Shown here piece after piece: positions 8,256 to 16,586 of a stretch of DNA of 64,000 nt. Source of the stretch: an uncultured Dehalococcoidia bacterium (GTDB lineage Bacteria; Chloroflexota; Dehalococcoidia; Lucifugimonadales; GCA-2712585); the NCBI GenBank assembly GCA_958295715.1, contig OY282371.1:310001-374000 (forward strand), written 5' to 3'. The notes under the pieces were generated by a model. The model searched no databases. It was not told the DNA's origin and worked only from the letters and a program-made list of their open reading frames with translations. The position numbers and the translations under genes were made by a program. Each line of letters begins with the position of its first letter. The stretch's first letter is position 1.

Positions 8256-9263
8256 ATGCCAGTCACACAGATAGCCAGCGGGCGCGCCTTCACCTACCTG
8301 GACAACATCGGTCAGATAGGGATCTCCGGGCCCAGCCTCCGGCACCCCGTGGGCCTCGCCAGGGGCGCGGGAGACATCCTCTACGTGGCCAACTGGGGCA
8401 CCGAGTCCCAGCCCAACGCCCGGATCACCAAGTGCGTCCTCAGCACCCAGGAATGGATAGCCGACATAGGCCGCCCGGGGTCCGGCCCCGGCGAGTTCCT
8501 CTGGCCCGGCGGCCTGGTGGCCGACTCCCAAGAGAACCTTTACGTAACCGACCAGGCCGCCAGCAAAGTCGCCGTCTTCGACAAGGACGGCGCCTTCATC
8601 GCCCAGTGGGGCGAGCAGGGTTCCGGCCCAGGCCAACTTTGCGGCCCCAGCGGCCTCGCCTTCGACTCCCAGGAGAACCTCTTCGTCTCAGACACCCGCA
8701 ACCACCGCGTCCAGAAGTTCACCAAGGACGGCGAATTCCTAGGCTCCACCGGCTCCAAAGGCCCCGCGGAAGGCCGGTTCAGTATGCCTTGGGGCATCGC
8801 CATAGACCGGGAGGACAACCTGTACGTGGCCGATTGGGGCAACAGCCGGGTTCAGAAGCTTTCCCCCGAAGGCTCCTACCTCCAGACCTTTGGCCGCCCC
8901 GGCCACGGCAAGGGCGAACTGGACCACCCCAGCGACGTGGCGGTGGACAGGGACGGCGACGTTTACGTTGCGGACTGGGCCAACAACCGCGTCGTCATCT
9001 ACCAGTCCAACGGCGATTTCCTCGCCGCCCTCGTCGGCGACGCCACCAACCTGTCGCGGTGGGCCCAGGACAAGGTGGCCGCCAACCCGGACCTGGCCAA
9101 GGCGAGGATGCGGGCTGATCTGGAACCGGAATGGCGTCTCTGGCACCCCTCCGCCATCCACGTGGGCGACGACTACAAGATAACCATTGCGGAGATGCAG
9201 CACATGCGCGTTCAGGTCTACCAGAAGGACCCGGACTTCTTGGAAGCCCAGTTCACCCTCTAG
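8256..9263 (+). CDS. NHL-repeat beta-propeller protein
   Basis: A 335-residue protein made of about six NHL repeats. The recurring pattern is G-x-A-x-D/x-x-x-N-L-Y/F-V-x-D-x-x-N-x-R-V-Q-K-F followed by a D/E-G loop, visible for example near residues 90-110, 140-160, 187-207 and 234-254. NHL propellers act as binding platforms or, in the PAL-type members, as lyases. Which applies here cannot be told. No signal peptide is seen. GGAAGGAAAA precedes the ATG. The neighbours (DUF1800, DUF1501) suggest a shared but unknown role. Confidence 0.85.
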   Translation: MPVTQIASGRAFTYLDNIGQIGISGPSLRHPVGLARGAGDILYVANWGTESQPNARITKCVLSTQEWIADIGRPGSGPGEFLWPGGLVADSQENLYVTDQAASKVAVFDKDGAFIAQWGEQGSGPGQLCGPSGLAFDSQENLFVSDTRNHRVQKFTKDGEFLGSTGSKGPAEGRFSMPWGIAIDREDNLYVADWGNSRVQKLSPEGSYLQTFGRPGHGKGELDHPSDVAVDRDGDVYVADWANNRVVIYQSNGDFLAALVGDATNLSRWAQDKVAANPDLAKARMRADLEPEWRLWHPSAIHVGDDYKITIAEMQHMRVQVYQKDPDFLEAQFTL

Positions 9264-9283
9264 CCCACCCTCCAAACAGCCAA

Positions 9284-9313
9284 AATCAGGCGCGGCTCAC
9301 CCCGCGCCTGATT
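9284..9313. terminator. Perfect 12-bp hairpin terminator between convergent genes
   Basis: AATCAGGCGCGG pairs perfectly with CCGCGCCTGATT around a six-base loop, 20 bases after the NHL stop codon. It is flanked by A-rich sequence on the left (CAAAA) and a short T-rich tail on the right, so it may serve both the NHL gene and the convergent Fic gene. Confidence 0.75.
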
Positions 9314-9354
9314 GCTTCTGCAACCCCGCGCCCGCCCGCCGCTTCCACAACGGG

Positions 9355-10572
9355 CTAAGAAATCTGATGCTTGGCAATCGCCTCAAAATCTATCTCCACT
9401 AATAACTCGGCTCGCTTCTTGAACTCTATCTTGATAAATCCCAAGTTGCTCAGTCTGTTAAGTTCCCTAACAAAGGTGCGCGTGGTTACATTGCCATATG
9501 CGCCCCTTACGTAACCCGAACTCATCAACTCGTCGAAAGAAACCTTCCGCGACGGCCTTTCCGAAAACGGGTCCACTGGCTCCGTAGCGTCCAACAAGTA
9601 GAGTAGCAGCTGATACTCGCGTTCATTCAACATGCGACGGCGTTCGCTAATCCGCCTGTTAAAATTCGACACCAGCATTTGGCGATACATGACCCGGTTG
9701 AATTTTGTTTTGATAAAGTTGTTTATGCCCTCCAACTCTAGGGCGAACCCCTCTACTCCGAAGTTCACGAAAGCCGTAACGTTAAAAGGCTGCTTGCGTC
9801 TAGCCTGTTGAAGCAGCGTCTTATATTTGTCTCCGTTGCGGTAGAAAAAGTTGGAGAGTCCGTAGAATCCATGGACGTTGTAACCTAGTTGGAAGAGGAT
9901 GCCGGCTTCAAGCAACCTGGACACCCTCCCGTTTCCGTCTCCGAATGGATGGATGGTCACTAGAAAGAAGTGGGCTAGAAGAGCTTGAATTACCGGATGT
10001 TCACTCCGCATCCTCCTTGAGTTCACAAAGGAAATGAACTCCTCCATCCGATGGTTCAGGGTGAGGTGAGGCGCGCCGCGGTGTATGCCGCCAAGCTCCG
10101 TTGAACCTACGTTCACCTCGTTGGAACGAAAGGCCCCGGGAACGTTGTTGTGTTCGTCAGAGCCTTGCGTAATCATTCTGTGCATGGAGAGAAGGTCATC
10201 AAGAGCAAATGAAGAGTTCCCTTGAGCAAACCGTTGAGCAACCCATTTTTGCGCCCGAGCCGCATTCCTTATTTGCGCCTGCTCCCTCGACAGCCTCGGC
10301 AGCGGCGTATTTTCTTCCCTAGATATAGCGTCTATCTGATAGGAGACTTCGGCCTCTGAGAGAGGGTTTCCCTCAATGGCCGTGGTGCCATGAATCGCCC
10401 TAACCATGTTTAGTTTATCCAACTGTTTCCGCCATTCCGGCGCTAGTATGAGATTTGTAGCGGTCTTTCTATGGGCCTCAATGTCAATAAAGGAATTAAG
10501 GGAAGTTCGAAGATCGGAATGATCAAGGTGGTAGTCGAAGCTGAATCTATCCCAAAAGGTTTGGGCATCCAT
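9355..10572 (-). CDS. Fic family protein (class II, self-inhibited AMP-transferase type)
   Basis: A 405-residue protein. Residues 208-219 hold the full Fic motif H-P-F-G-D-G-N-G-R-V-S-R, with catalytic His208, so the enzyme should transfer AMP (or another nucleotide part) from a nucleotide triphosphate onto a target hydroxyl. Residues 63-68 (T-T-A-I-E-G) match the inhibitory helix (S/T)xxxE(G/N), which in class II Fic proteins lies N-terminal to the core and blocks ATP gamma-phosphate binding. The C-terminal 130 residues look like a winged helix, suggesting DNA binding and possible autoregulation. The gene is AT-richer than its neighbours and stands alone, so it could have been transferred. 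The target is unknown. Confidence 0.85.
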   Translation of the reverse strand: MDAQTFWDRFSFDYHLDHSDLRTSLNSFIDIEAHRKTATNLILAPEWRKQLDKLNMVRAIHGTTAIEGNPLSEAEVSYQIDAISREENTPLPRLSREQAQIRNAARAQKWVAQRFAQGNSSFALDDLLSMHRMITQGSDEHNNVPGAFRSNEVNVGSTELGGIHRGAPHLTLNHRMEEFISFVNSRRMRSEHPVIQALLAHFFLVTIHPFGDGNGRVSRLLEAGILFQLGYNVHGFYGLSNFFYRNGDKYKTLLQQARRKQPFNVTAFVNFGVEGFALELEGINNFIKTKFNRVMYRQMLVSNFNRRISERRRMLNEREYQLLLYLLDATEPVDPFSERPSRKVSFDELMSSGYVRGAYGNVTTRTFVRELNRLSNLGFIKIEFKKRAELLVEIDFEAIAKHQIS

Positions 10573-10584
10573 ATTGCTCCTCTC

Positions 10585-10708
10585 TTTGACCGGTTATTAG
10601 GCATACTGTTTGACCGCTAATTTACGTATATCTTATGCCTAATATACTAGTATAACGCCCTACTATAGTCAATAATGTGACAGATTATTTGACACGTTAT
10701 TTGACCAC
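10585..10708. promoter_or_regulatory. Operator-like repeats in the Fic promoter region
   Basis: This AT-rich spacer directly upstream of fic holds a 9-bp inverted repeat, TTAGGCATA (10597-10605) and TATGCCTAA (10634-10642). It also holds direct TTTGACCG copies at 10585 and 10609, and looser TTTGAC copies near 10688 and 10700. Repeats at such regular spacing before a gene with a C-terminal winged helix suggest an autoregulatory operator. No binding data exist. The remainder of the 321-base gap up to modA holds only the modA -10 box. Confidence 0.45.
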
Positions 10709-10870
10709 TTTTGGTCCAACTTATCATTCCAACTTGCGTCCGCACTCCGACAAAAACGTTAACATGGATGAACTGCTGTCTTCAGCTATCCACAGTTTCA
10801 GCTTCTATCCTTCAATCCAACGCTCCACCAGCAACATCGACTTACAGTCGCCCTTTGCGCCTCCTGACAC

Positions 10871-10876
10871 TATAAT
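10871..10876 (+). promoter_or_regulatory. -10 box of modA with a very short leader
   Basis: A perfect TATAAT lies 17 bases before the modA ATG at 10894. A start point about seven bases downstream would give a leader of only about 11 bases, and no Shine-Dalgarno sequence is present, so the mRNA may be almost leaderless. No good -35 box is found at 16-18 bases spacing. Confidence 0.55.
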
Positions 10877-10893
10877 CCAACCCAGAAACCCTC

Positions 10894-11679
10894 ATGGTGA
10901 ACCGCAAAAAACTGCCAACCCTGGCGCTCCTGGCCGCCGCCCTGCTGCCCCTCATCAGCGCATCGGCCTGCGGCGGCGATAGAGGGGTTCTGGCGTTCGC
11001 CGCGGCCAGCCTTCGCGACGCCTTGACCGCCCTGGGCCGCGACTACGAATCCGAGGGCGGCGCGCGGGTCAGCTTCAACCTTGGCGGCTCCGTCGCCCTC
11101 TCCCAGCAGCTGCGGCGGGGCTCACCGGGAGACCTGTTCATCTCCGCCGGCGCCGGCCCCATGGACGCGCTGGAACGGGCCGGCCTCCTGGCGCCAGGCT
11201 CTCGGACTGCCCTCCTCACCAATCGGCTGGCAGTGGTAGTTCCCACCGGGGCGGAAGACCGGGGCGGCAGTCTCAGCGAGACCTTAGCCGGGAGTCAACG
11301 CGTCGTTATAGCGGACCCCAGCCTATCCCCTGCCGGACGCTACGCTGAAGAGGCCCTGCGCGCCCTGGGCCTCTGGGACGCCATTCAGCCCAAGCTAGTA
11401 TTTGGAGGCGACGCCCGCGCGGCCCTGGCCTACGTGGAGTCCCGCTCCGTTGACGCGGGCGTCGTCTACGTCACCGACGCCCTTCACAGCGACGGGGCGC
11501 GCATAGCCCACGAGATCCCCGCCGGCTCCCACGCGCCCATCGTCTACCCCGCGGCCGTTCTCAAAGACTCACCCCGCCGGGAGGCCGCCCTCCGGTTCCT
11601 CGCCTTCCTTCAACAGGAGGCCGCACAGGCCCATTTCCGGGCCGGCGGCTTCGGGACGCCGGAATCCTCCCGACCCTGA
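10894..11679 (+). CDS. modA: Molybdate ABC transporter substrate-binding lipoprotein
   Basis: A 261-residue protein. The N terminus is a lipoprotein signal (basic start, hydrophobic stretch, then S-A-S-A-C-G-G near residue 27). The mature part opens with F-A-A-A-S-L-R-D-A-L, the ModA hallmark, and carries G-S-V-A-L-S-Q-Q-L and G-D-L-F-I-S-A, the oxyanion-binding loops. It should capture molybdate or tungstate outside the membrane and deliver it to ModB. An 88-base gap separates it from modB. It is the first gene of modABC, which supplies metal for molybdopterin enzymes; none is encoded in this window. Confidence 0.92.
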   Translation: MVNRKKLPTLALLAAALLPLISASACGGDRGVLAFAAASLRDALTALGRDYESEGGARVSFNLGGSVALSQQLRRGSPGDLFISAGAGPMDALERAGLLAPGSRTALLTNRLAVVVPTGAEDRGGSLSETLAGSQRVVIADPSLSPAGRYAEEALRALGLWDAIQPKLVFGGDARAALAYVESRSVDAGVVYVTDALHSDGARIAHEIPAGSHAPIVYPAAVLKDSPRREAALRFLAFLQQEAAQAHFRAGGFGTPESSRP

Positions 11680-11767
11680 AGCCCCATGCTGTATACTGCG
11701 CACAGGCCTTGAGAAATGACACGGCATCGCGAAAACCCGCCCACCCCTTCCAACCCAAAGGCACAGC

Positions 11768-12469
11768 GTGCTCTCATCCGGTGAGCTACAGGCCCTGCGC
11801 CTATCCCTACAAGCCGCCACCCTGGGAACCCTCTTGGGGCTGCCCTTGGCCCTGTCCATCGCCTGGATACTGGTCAAGTCATCGTTCAGAGGCAAGGTGG
11901 TCCTCGACACGCTGGTCTCCCTTCCCCTCATCCTCCCGCCCGTCATCACCGGGTACTTCATGCTTCTGCTGCTCAGCAGAGGCGGGCCGGCCGGCGCCCT
12001 CCTCCACCGGGCCTTTGGCGTAGACTTGGTGTTCACCTGGCTGGCGGCGGGGCTGGCGGCGGGACTGGTTTCCCTGCCCCTCATGGTGCGCGCCATAGAG
12101 GTGGCCATAGCGGGCGTAGACCCAAGGTTGGAACAGGCCGCCCGGAGCCTGGGAGCCGGCCCGCTGCGCGCCCTTGCCACCGTCACCCTGCCCTTGGCGT
12201 ACCGTGGGATTCTCGCCGCCGCTCTGCTGGGCTTTGCGCGGGGACTCGGCGAGTTCGGCGCGACCATCGTCGTCGCCGGAAACATCCCCGGCCAGACCCA
12301 AACCCTGCCCCTGGCCATATTCACCGACCTACAGGCCGGCGACGACTCGGCGGCCCTGCGCCTGGTAGCCGTATCCCTAGTTCTAGCCCTTCTGACCCTA
12401 ACCGCGCACCACTTTCTTGCGCGGCGCAGGGGACTGCTGAGACACCCGTGGGCCACGTCCTCGAACTGA
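11768..12469 (+). CDS. modB: Molybdate ABC transporter permease
   Basis: A 233-residue integral membrane protein with five to six hydrophobic helices. The E-A-A-type cytoplasmic loop is visible as E-Q-A-A-R-S-L-G-A-G-P (about residues 122-132), which contacts the ATPase, and G-R/A-G-L-G-E-F-G-A-T follows, a ModB signature. It begins with GTG at 11768 without a good ribosome site. Its last 22 bases overlap the start of modC, so the two are translationally coupled. Confidence 0.92.
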   Translation: MLSSGELQALRLSLQAATLGTLLGLPLALSIAWILVKSSFRGKVVLDTLVSLPLILPPVITGYFMLLLLSRGGPAGALLHRAFGVDLVFTWLAAGLAAGLVSLPLMVRAIEVAIAGVDPRLEQAARSLGAGPLRALATVTLPLAYRGILAAALLGFARGLGEFGATIVVAGNIPGQTQTLPLAIFTDLQAGDDSAALRLVAVSLVLALLTLTAHHFLARRRGLLRHPWATSSN

Positions 12470-13527
12470 ACCTGCGCAAGAGCTACCCGGACTTCCGGCT
12501 GTCGGTCTCCGCGGCCTTCCCTCCGGGAATCGTCGCCGTATTCGGGCCGTCCGGCAGCGGGAAGACAACCCTCTTGAACTCCGTGGCGGGACTGGTGGCC
12601 CCTGATGACGGCCACGTCATCCTCAACGGCCGGACTCTCTTTTCCACCGGCCAAAAGCTGAACCTGCCCCCGGAGCGGCGGCGCATTGGCTACATGTTCC
12701 AAGAAAGCCTGCTCTTTCCCCACATGACCGTTCAGGAAAACATCCTCTACGGCTACCGGCTAACGGAGTCGCGGTTACGCAGAATTGACCCCGCCCGTCT
12801 GGTTGACCTGTTGGAACTCGGCCCGCTGATGGACCGCAGGCCCGGCAGCCTCTCGGCGGGAGAGCGGCAGCGGGTGGTCCTGGCCCGCGCGCTGGCCACC
12901 TCGCCCGACCTCCTGCTCCTCGACGAGCCGTTGGCCTCCCTCCACGTGGGCATAAAGGGACGCATCCTCCGCTACCTCAAGGCCGTCCACCGCCGGCTGT
13001 CCATCCCCATGGTCTACGTCTCTCATTCCATGTCAGAAGTCCTGGCCCTTGCCCACCACGTCCTAGTCCTAGACCGGGGCCGGCAGATAGCCTTTGACCA
13101 TCCCCGCAAGGCCTTGGCCCAGCCCCTGGCCGCGCCCCTTCTGACCGCGGGATCCCTGGAGAACCTGTTTGACGTCACCGTTTTGGAGCACAGGCCCTCC
13201 GTTGGGATAACCCTGGCAGCCCTTGGCGATACGGTTCTTGCCCTGTCCCTCCTCGACCACCCGGCGGGCGAGATGATATCCGTGGCAATCAAGGCCTCCG
13301 ACGTCATCCTGGCCTCTCAGAGGCCGGAGAACATCAGCGCCCGCAACGTGTTGGAGGCCCGCGTGGAGGAGATTCAGTTCCTGGGAAACCGGGTCTTGGC
13401 GCAGGCGCGGCTGCATGAGCGCTGGCTGGTGGAAATCACCCCCGACGCTCTGGAAAACCTGAATCTGGAAGTGGGAGGTAGCGTGTGGCTCATACTGAAG
13501 TCAACCTCCATCACGCCCTTGGACTAG
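12448..13527 (+). CDS. modC: Molybdate ABC transporter ATP-binding protein
   Basis: A 359-residue protein. The ABC domain has Walker A G-P-S-G-S-G-K-T-T-L (about 31-40), the signature L-S-A-G-E-R-Q-R-V (about 131-139) and Walker B L-L-L-L-D-E-P (about 152-158). The C-terminal hundred residues form a TOBE/Mop domain (S-A-R-N-V-L-E-A-R-V-E-E-I), the molybdate-sensing part typical of ModC. It starts with GTG inside the modB reading frame. ATP hydrolysis here powers oxyanion import. Confidence 0.93.
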   Translation: MGHVLELNLRKSYPDFRLSVSAAFPPGIVAVFGPSGSGKTTLLNSVAGLVAPDDGHVILNGRTLFSTGQKLNLPPERRRIGYMFQESLLFPHMTVQENILYGYRLTESRLRRIDPARLVDLLELGPLMDRRPGSLSAGERQRVVLARALATSPDLLLLDEPLASLHVGIKGRILRYLKAVHRRLSIPMVYVSHSMSEVLALAHHVLVLDRGRQIAFDHPRKALAQPLAAPLLTAGSLENLFDVTVLEHRPSVGITLAALGDTVLALSLLDHPAGEMISVAIKASDVILASQRPENISARNVLEARVEEIQFLGNRVLAQARLHERWLVEITPDALENLNLEVGGSVWLILKSTSITPLD

Positions 13528-13643
13528 CCCGTAGCCCGGCGTTCCCGCGCGAAACGGAACCCGTATTTCCCCCCAAAAAGGCTCGGCGTATTGTCTAAAC
13601 CCGCCGTATGAGTGTACCATTTTAGCTTAACCCTTTGGACGCC

Positions 13644-14594
13644 ATGACCGCCATGACAATGAAAAGCGCCAACGCCACAGCCGCCAGCCTGGTAAACGAC
13701 GAGATGCAGGCCCTCTTGGACCGGTATCTCCCCCACCGCAGGCCCATGTCCGCCGGCGACTACGATTGGGACCTCATTAGACCCGAATCCGTTGACCGCG
13801 ACTTCCTGGAGGCCGTGGGCTTCGTGACCCTGGTGGAGGCCAACCCCGCGGCCCCCGCCGCCCACATCCTGGCCGCCGCCGACCGCAGCAACGCCCCGTG
13901 GCTGCGCCGCTTCATCACCCAGACCTGGCTGCCCGAGGAGGGTATGCACCACGTCCCCTTCAAGGAGTACCTCATCCGCTCCGGCGCCTATCAAAAGGAG
14001 TTCCTCGACTCGGAGATTGACCGCGTTATCGACCGGGGTTTTGAGCACGGGGCCGGCTACACCGAGCTACAGGCCGCCACCTACGGCTGGCTCCAAGAGC
14101 TCATCACCTGGCGCTTCTACGAGTCCATGCACTCCTACCTCCTCGCACAGGCCACCGATGAAAACCCCGCCGACCCGGTGATGGTGAAGATACTGTTGGA
14201 CATATCCAAGCAGGAAAACTTCCATCGCCACATCTACCTAGCCGGGGTCAGAACCACGCTGAACCGCTCCCCGGAGAGGCGGGGGGAAGTGGTGCGCGCC
14301 GCTGCGGAGTTCCTCATGCCGGGACACCACATGGCCCCCGACTGGCAGCCCAAGGCCCCCATCTGGTCACAAAAGTTCAACTTCCCCCTCAAGGGACTGA
14401 TACGGGACATCGTGAGTGACATGCGCGACCTCACCGGCCATCGAGGTCTGGGCCAAACGGCCATCCTCTACGGCTCCAAGAACGCCATACACTGGTATCT
14501 GAAACCCCTGATAGCCGTCCTCGCGCCCCTCTCCCGCCCATACCGGTCGCCCGTCAACTACCTGGCGGGAAGGCTCATCACCCTCGCCTTCTAA
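13644..14594 (+). CDS. Acyl-ACP desaturase (stearoyl-ACP desaturase family)
   Basis: A soluble protein of 316 residues. The two di-iron motifs are visible as E-E-x-M-H-H (in L-P-E-E-G-M-H-H) and K-Q-E-N-F-H-R-H, in the spacing of the ferritin-like acyl-ACP desaturases. Such enzymes use a reduced electron donor and oxygen to place a cis double bond in acyl-ACP. The ATG at 13644 is preferred; a TTG lies nine bases earlier and further ATGs at 13653 and 13659, none with a strong ribosome site. The gene stands between modC and aspS and is probably transcribed alone. Its presence suggests an aerobic lifestyle. Confidence 0.88.
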   Translation: MTAMTMKSANATAASLVNDEMQALLDRYLPHRRPMSAGDYDWDLIRPESVDRDFLEAVGFVTLVEANPAAPAAHILAAADRSNAPWLRRFITQTWLPEEGMHHVPFKEYLIRSGAYQKEFLDSEIDRVIDRGFEHGAGYTELQAATYGWLQELITWRFYESMHSYLLAQATDENPADPVMVKILLDISKQENFHRHIYLAGVRTTLNRSPERRGEVVRAAAEFLMPGHHMAPDWQPKAPIWSQKFNFPLKGLIRDIVSDMRDLTGHRGLGQTAILYGSKNAIHWYLKPLIAVLAPLSRPYRSPVNYLAGRLITLAF

Positions 14595-14684
14595 CCCGCC
14601 GCCCCTTTCGTCATTTCCGCGCAGGCGGGAATCCATCCCACCATCCCCATCCCCCAAGCCATAGAGACGCCGCGCAACCCTTCA

Positions 14685-14713
14685 TTGAAAGGGCCGCCAT
14701 CCTGGTCTATAAT
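14685..14713 (+). promoter_or_regulatory. Sigma-70 promoter of aspS
   Basis: TTGAAA (14685-14690) and TATAAT (14708-14713) are separated by exactly 17 bases. Transcription would begin near 14720, which places the true aspS start downstream at 14793 and leaves a 70-base leader. Confidence 0.8.
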
Positions 14714-14792
14714 TGCGCCTCTGGCAAACCCTTCCCCGGGCGCCGGCGTCACTTCACAGGCCCCATTGCCAACAACCATCTCGGAGGCGAGC

Positions 14793-16586
14793 TTGCGCGA
14801 CAGGACCCCTTGCAGCGCCCTAAACCCGGAACTCATTGGGGACGACGTAACCTTGGCGGGTTGGGTCCACCGGCGCCGCGACCACGGCGGCCTCATCTTC
14901 ATCGACCTCAGGGACCGCTCCGGCGTTGCCCAGGTCGTCTTCAACCCCAACCTTGCCCCGGAGGCCCACGCCGCCGCGGAGCAGTTCCGGGCCGAGTGGG
15001 TGGTCAAGGTCACGGGGCGGGTTGAGAAGCGGCCACCGGGAACCGAAAATCCCCGCCTGGCCACCGGCGCCGTGGAACTCCACGCGTCCCAGGTGGACAC
15101 CCTCAACCCTTCCAAGACCCCTCCCTTCGACGTCAGCGACGACCAGGCGGTGGATGAGGGCCTGCGCCTTTCCCACCGCTACCTTGACCTGCGACGAGGG
15201 CCAATGCAGCGCAACATCCTGCTGCGACACAAGGTCATCAAGTTCATCCGGGACTACCTAGACGAGCGCGGCTTTGCCGAAATTGAGACCCCCATACTCA
15301 TCAAGAGCACCCCGGAGGGCGCCCGCGACTACCTGGTGCCCAGCCGCCTCCAGCACGGCAGCTTCTACGCCCTGCCCCAGTCGCCACAGCAGTTGAAGCA
15401 GCTCCTGATGGTCTCCGGCTTCGAGAAGTATTTTCAGATAGCCCGGTGCTTCCGCGACGAAGACCTGCGCGCCGACCGCCAGCCGGAGTTCACCCAACTC
15501 GACTTGGAGATGAGCTTTGTCGATGAGGAGGATATCCTTGGACTCATTGAGGACCTCTACGTTCGGATTGTGGAGGCCCTAGCCCCCGAGAAGTCCCTGG
15601 TGAAGCCCTTTCCCCGCCTGGACTACCTGGAAGCCATGAGCAGGTACGGGACCGATAAGCCTGACCTGCGATTCGGCATGGAGTTGGCCGACCTAACCGC
15701 GATGGAGGCTGAGAGCGGGTTCCAGGTCTTTCGCTCCGCCGCCGAGGCCGGCGGCCTCATCAAGGGCTTTGCCGCCCCGGGCTGCGCCGGCTACTCCCGG
15801 CGGCAGCTGGACCAACTGACGGCATACGTCCGCTCCAGGGGCGCCAAGGGGTTGGTGGCCATCGCCCTGGAGGAAGGGCCGCCGGACCTGGCCTCGCTGA
15901 CCATGGAAAGCATCCGCTCATCGGCGGCCCGGCGCCTGGACATAGAGGAGGTCAAGGCAATGGCCGCGGCCATGGGCGCCTCGCCGGGCGACCTGATGCT
16001 CATCGTGGCCGGCCCCGGCGCCGAGGTGAACAACGCCCTCAGCCACCTCCGGAACCTCATGGCGGAGCGGCTGGACCTGGCCGACCCTAACGTTTTGGCC
16101 TTTGCCTGGATAGTCAACTTTCCTCTCTTGGAGTGGAAGCCGGATGAGGGGCGGTGGGACGCGCCCCACAACCCCTTCTCTTCCCCCAAGGACGGAGACG
16201 CCGGCCTCCTCGACACCGAGCCGGGAAAGGCCATCGCCAAGCAGTACGACATGGTATGCAACGGGTACGAGGTGGGCGGCGGGAGCGTCCGGAACCACAA
16301 ACGCGAGACTCAGGAGAAGATCCTCTCCCTCATGGGCCATTCGCAGGAGGCGATGCAGTCCCAGTTCGGCCAGCTGCTGAACGCCTTGGACTACGGGGCC
16401 CCGCCTCACGGCGGCATCGCCATGGGCCTAGACCGGCTTATGATGCTCCTTGCCAACGCCGCCAGCATCCGGGAGGTTATGGCCTTCCCGAAGACCCAAA
16501 GCGCCGTGGACATGCTGTTCGGCGCCCCCTCCCCCGTGGACGACAGCCACCTAAAGGAGCTTGGCCTGCGGCTGCTGCGCCCCTAA
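14793..16586 (+). CDS. aspS: Aspartyl-tRNA synthetase
   Basis: A 597-residue class II synthetase that loads aspartate onto tRNA-Asp. The TTG at 14793 is chosen because GGAGGCGA ends two bases before it, the resulting N terminus (L-R-D-R-T-P-C-S-A-L-N-P-E-L-I-G) matches the family, and longer frames run back through the promoter. Visible parts are the OB-fold anticodon domain (V-T-L-A-G-W-V-H-R-R-R-D-H-G-G), class II motif 2 (F-R-D-E-D-L-R-A-D-R-Q-P-E-F) and motif 3 (G-G-I-A-M-G-L-D-R-L). The inserted GAD domain, a bacterial-type trait, occupies about residues 285-420. Whether it also charges tRNA-Asn cannot be told here. Confidence 0.95.
   Translation: MRDRTPCSALNPELIGDDVTLAGWVHRRRDHGGLIFIDLRDRSGVAQVVFNPNLAPEAHAAAEQFRAEWVVKVTGRVEKRPPGTENPRLATGAVELHASQVDTLNPSKTPPFDVSDDQAVDEGLRLSHRYLDLRRGPMQRNILLRHKVIKFIRDYLDERGFAEIETPILIKSTPEGARDYLVPSRLQHGSFYALPQSPQQLKQLLMVSGFEKYFQIARCFRDEDLRADRQPEFTQLDLEMSFVDEEDILGLIEDLYVRIVEALAPEKSLVKPFPRLDYLEAMSRYGTDKPDLRFGMELADLTAMEAESGFQVFRSAAEAGGLIKGFAAPGCAGYSRRQLDQLTAYVRSRGAKGLVAIALEEGPPDLASLTMESIRSSAARRLDIEEVKAMAAAMGASPGDLMLIVAGPGAEVNNALSHLRNLMAERLDLADPNVLAFAWIVNFPLLEWKPDEGRWDAPHNPFSSPKDGDAGLLDTEPGKAIAKQYDMVCNGYEVGGGSVRNHKRETQEKILSLMGHSQEAMQSQFGQLLNALDYGAPPHGGIAMGLDRLMMLLANAASIREVMAFPKTQSAVDMLFGAPSPVDDSHLKELGLRLLRP

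Noticed and set aside
10677-10982. 101-residue frame upstream of and overlapping modA
   Set aside because: It runs through the regulatory spacer and the modA start, lacks a ribosome site and shows no family trait.
14685-14792. Upstream extension of aspS
   Set aside because: It contains the consensus promoter TTGAAA-N17-TATAAT and residues without family likeness; the TTG at 14793 has a good ribosome site.
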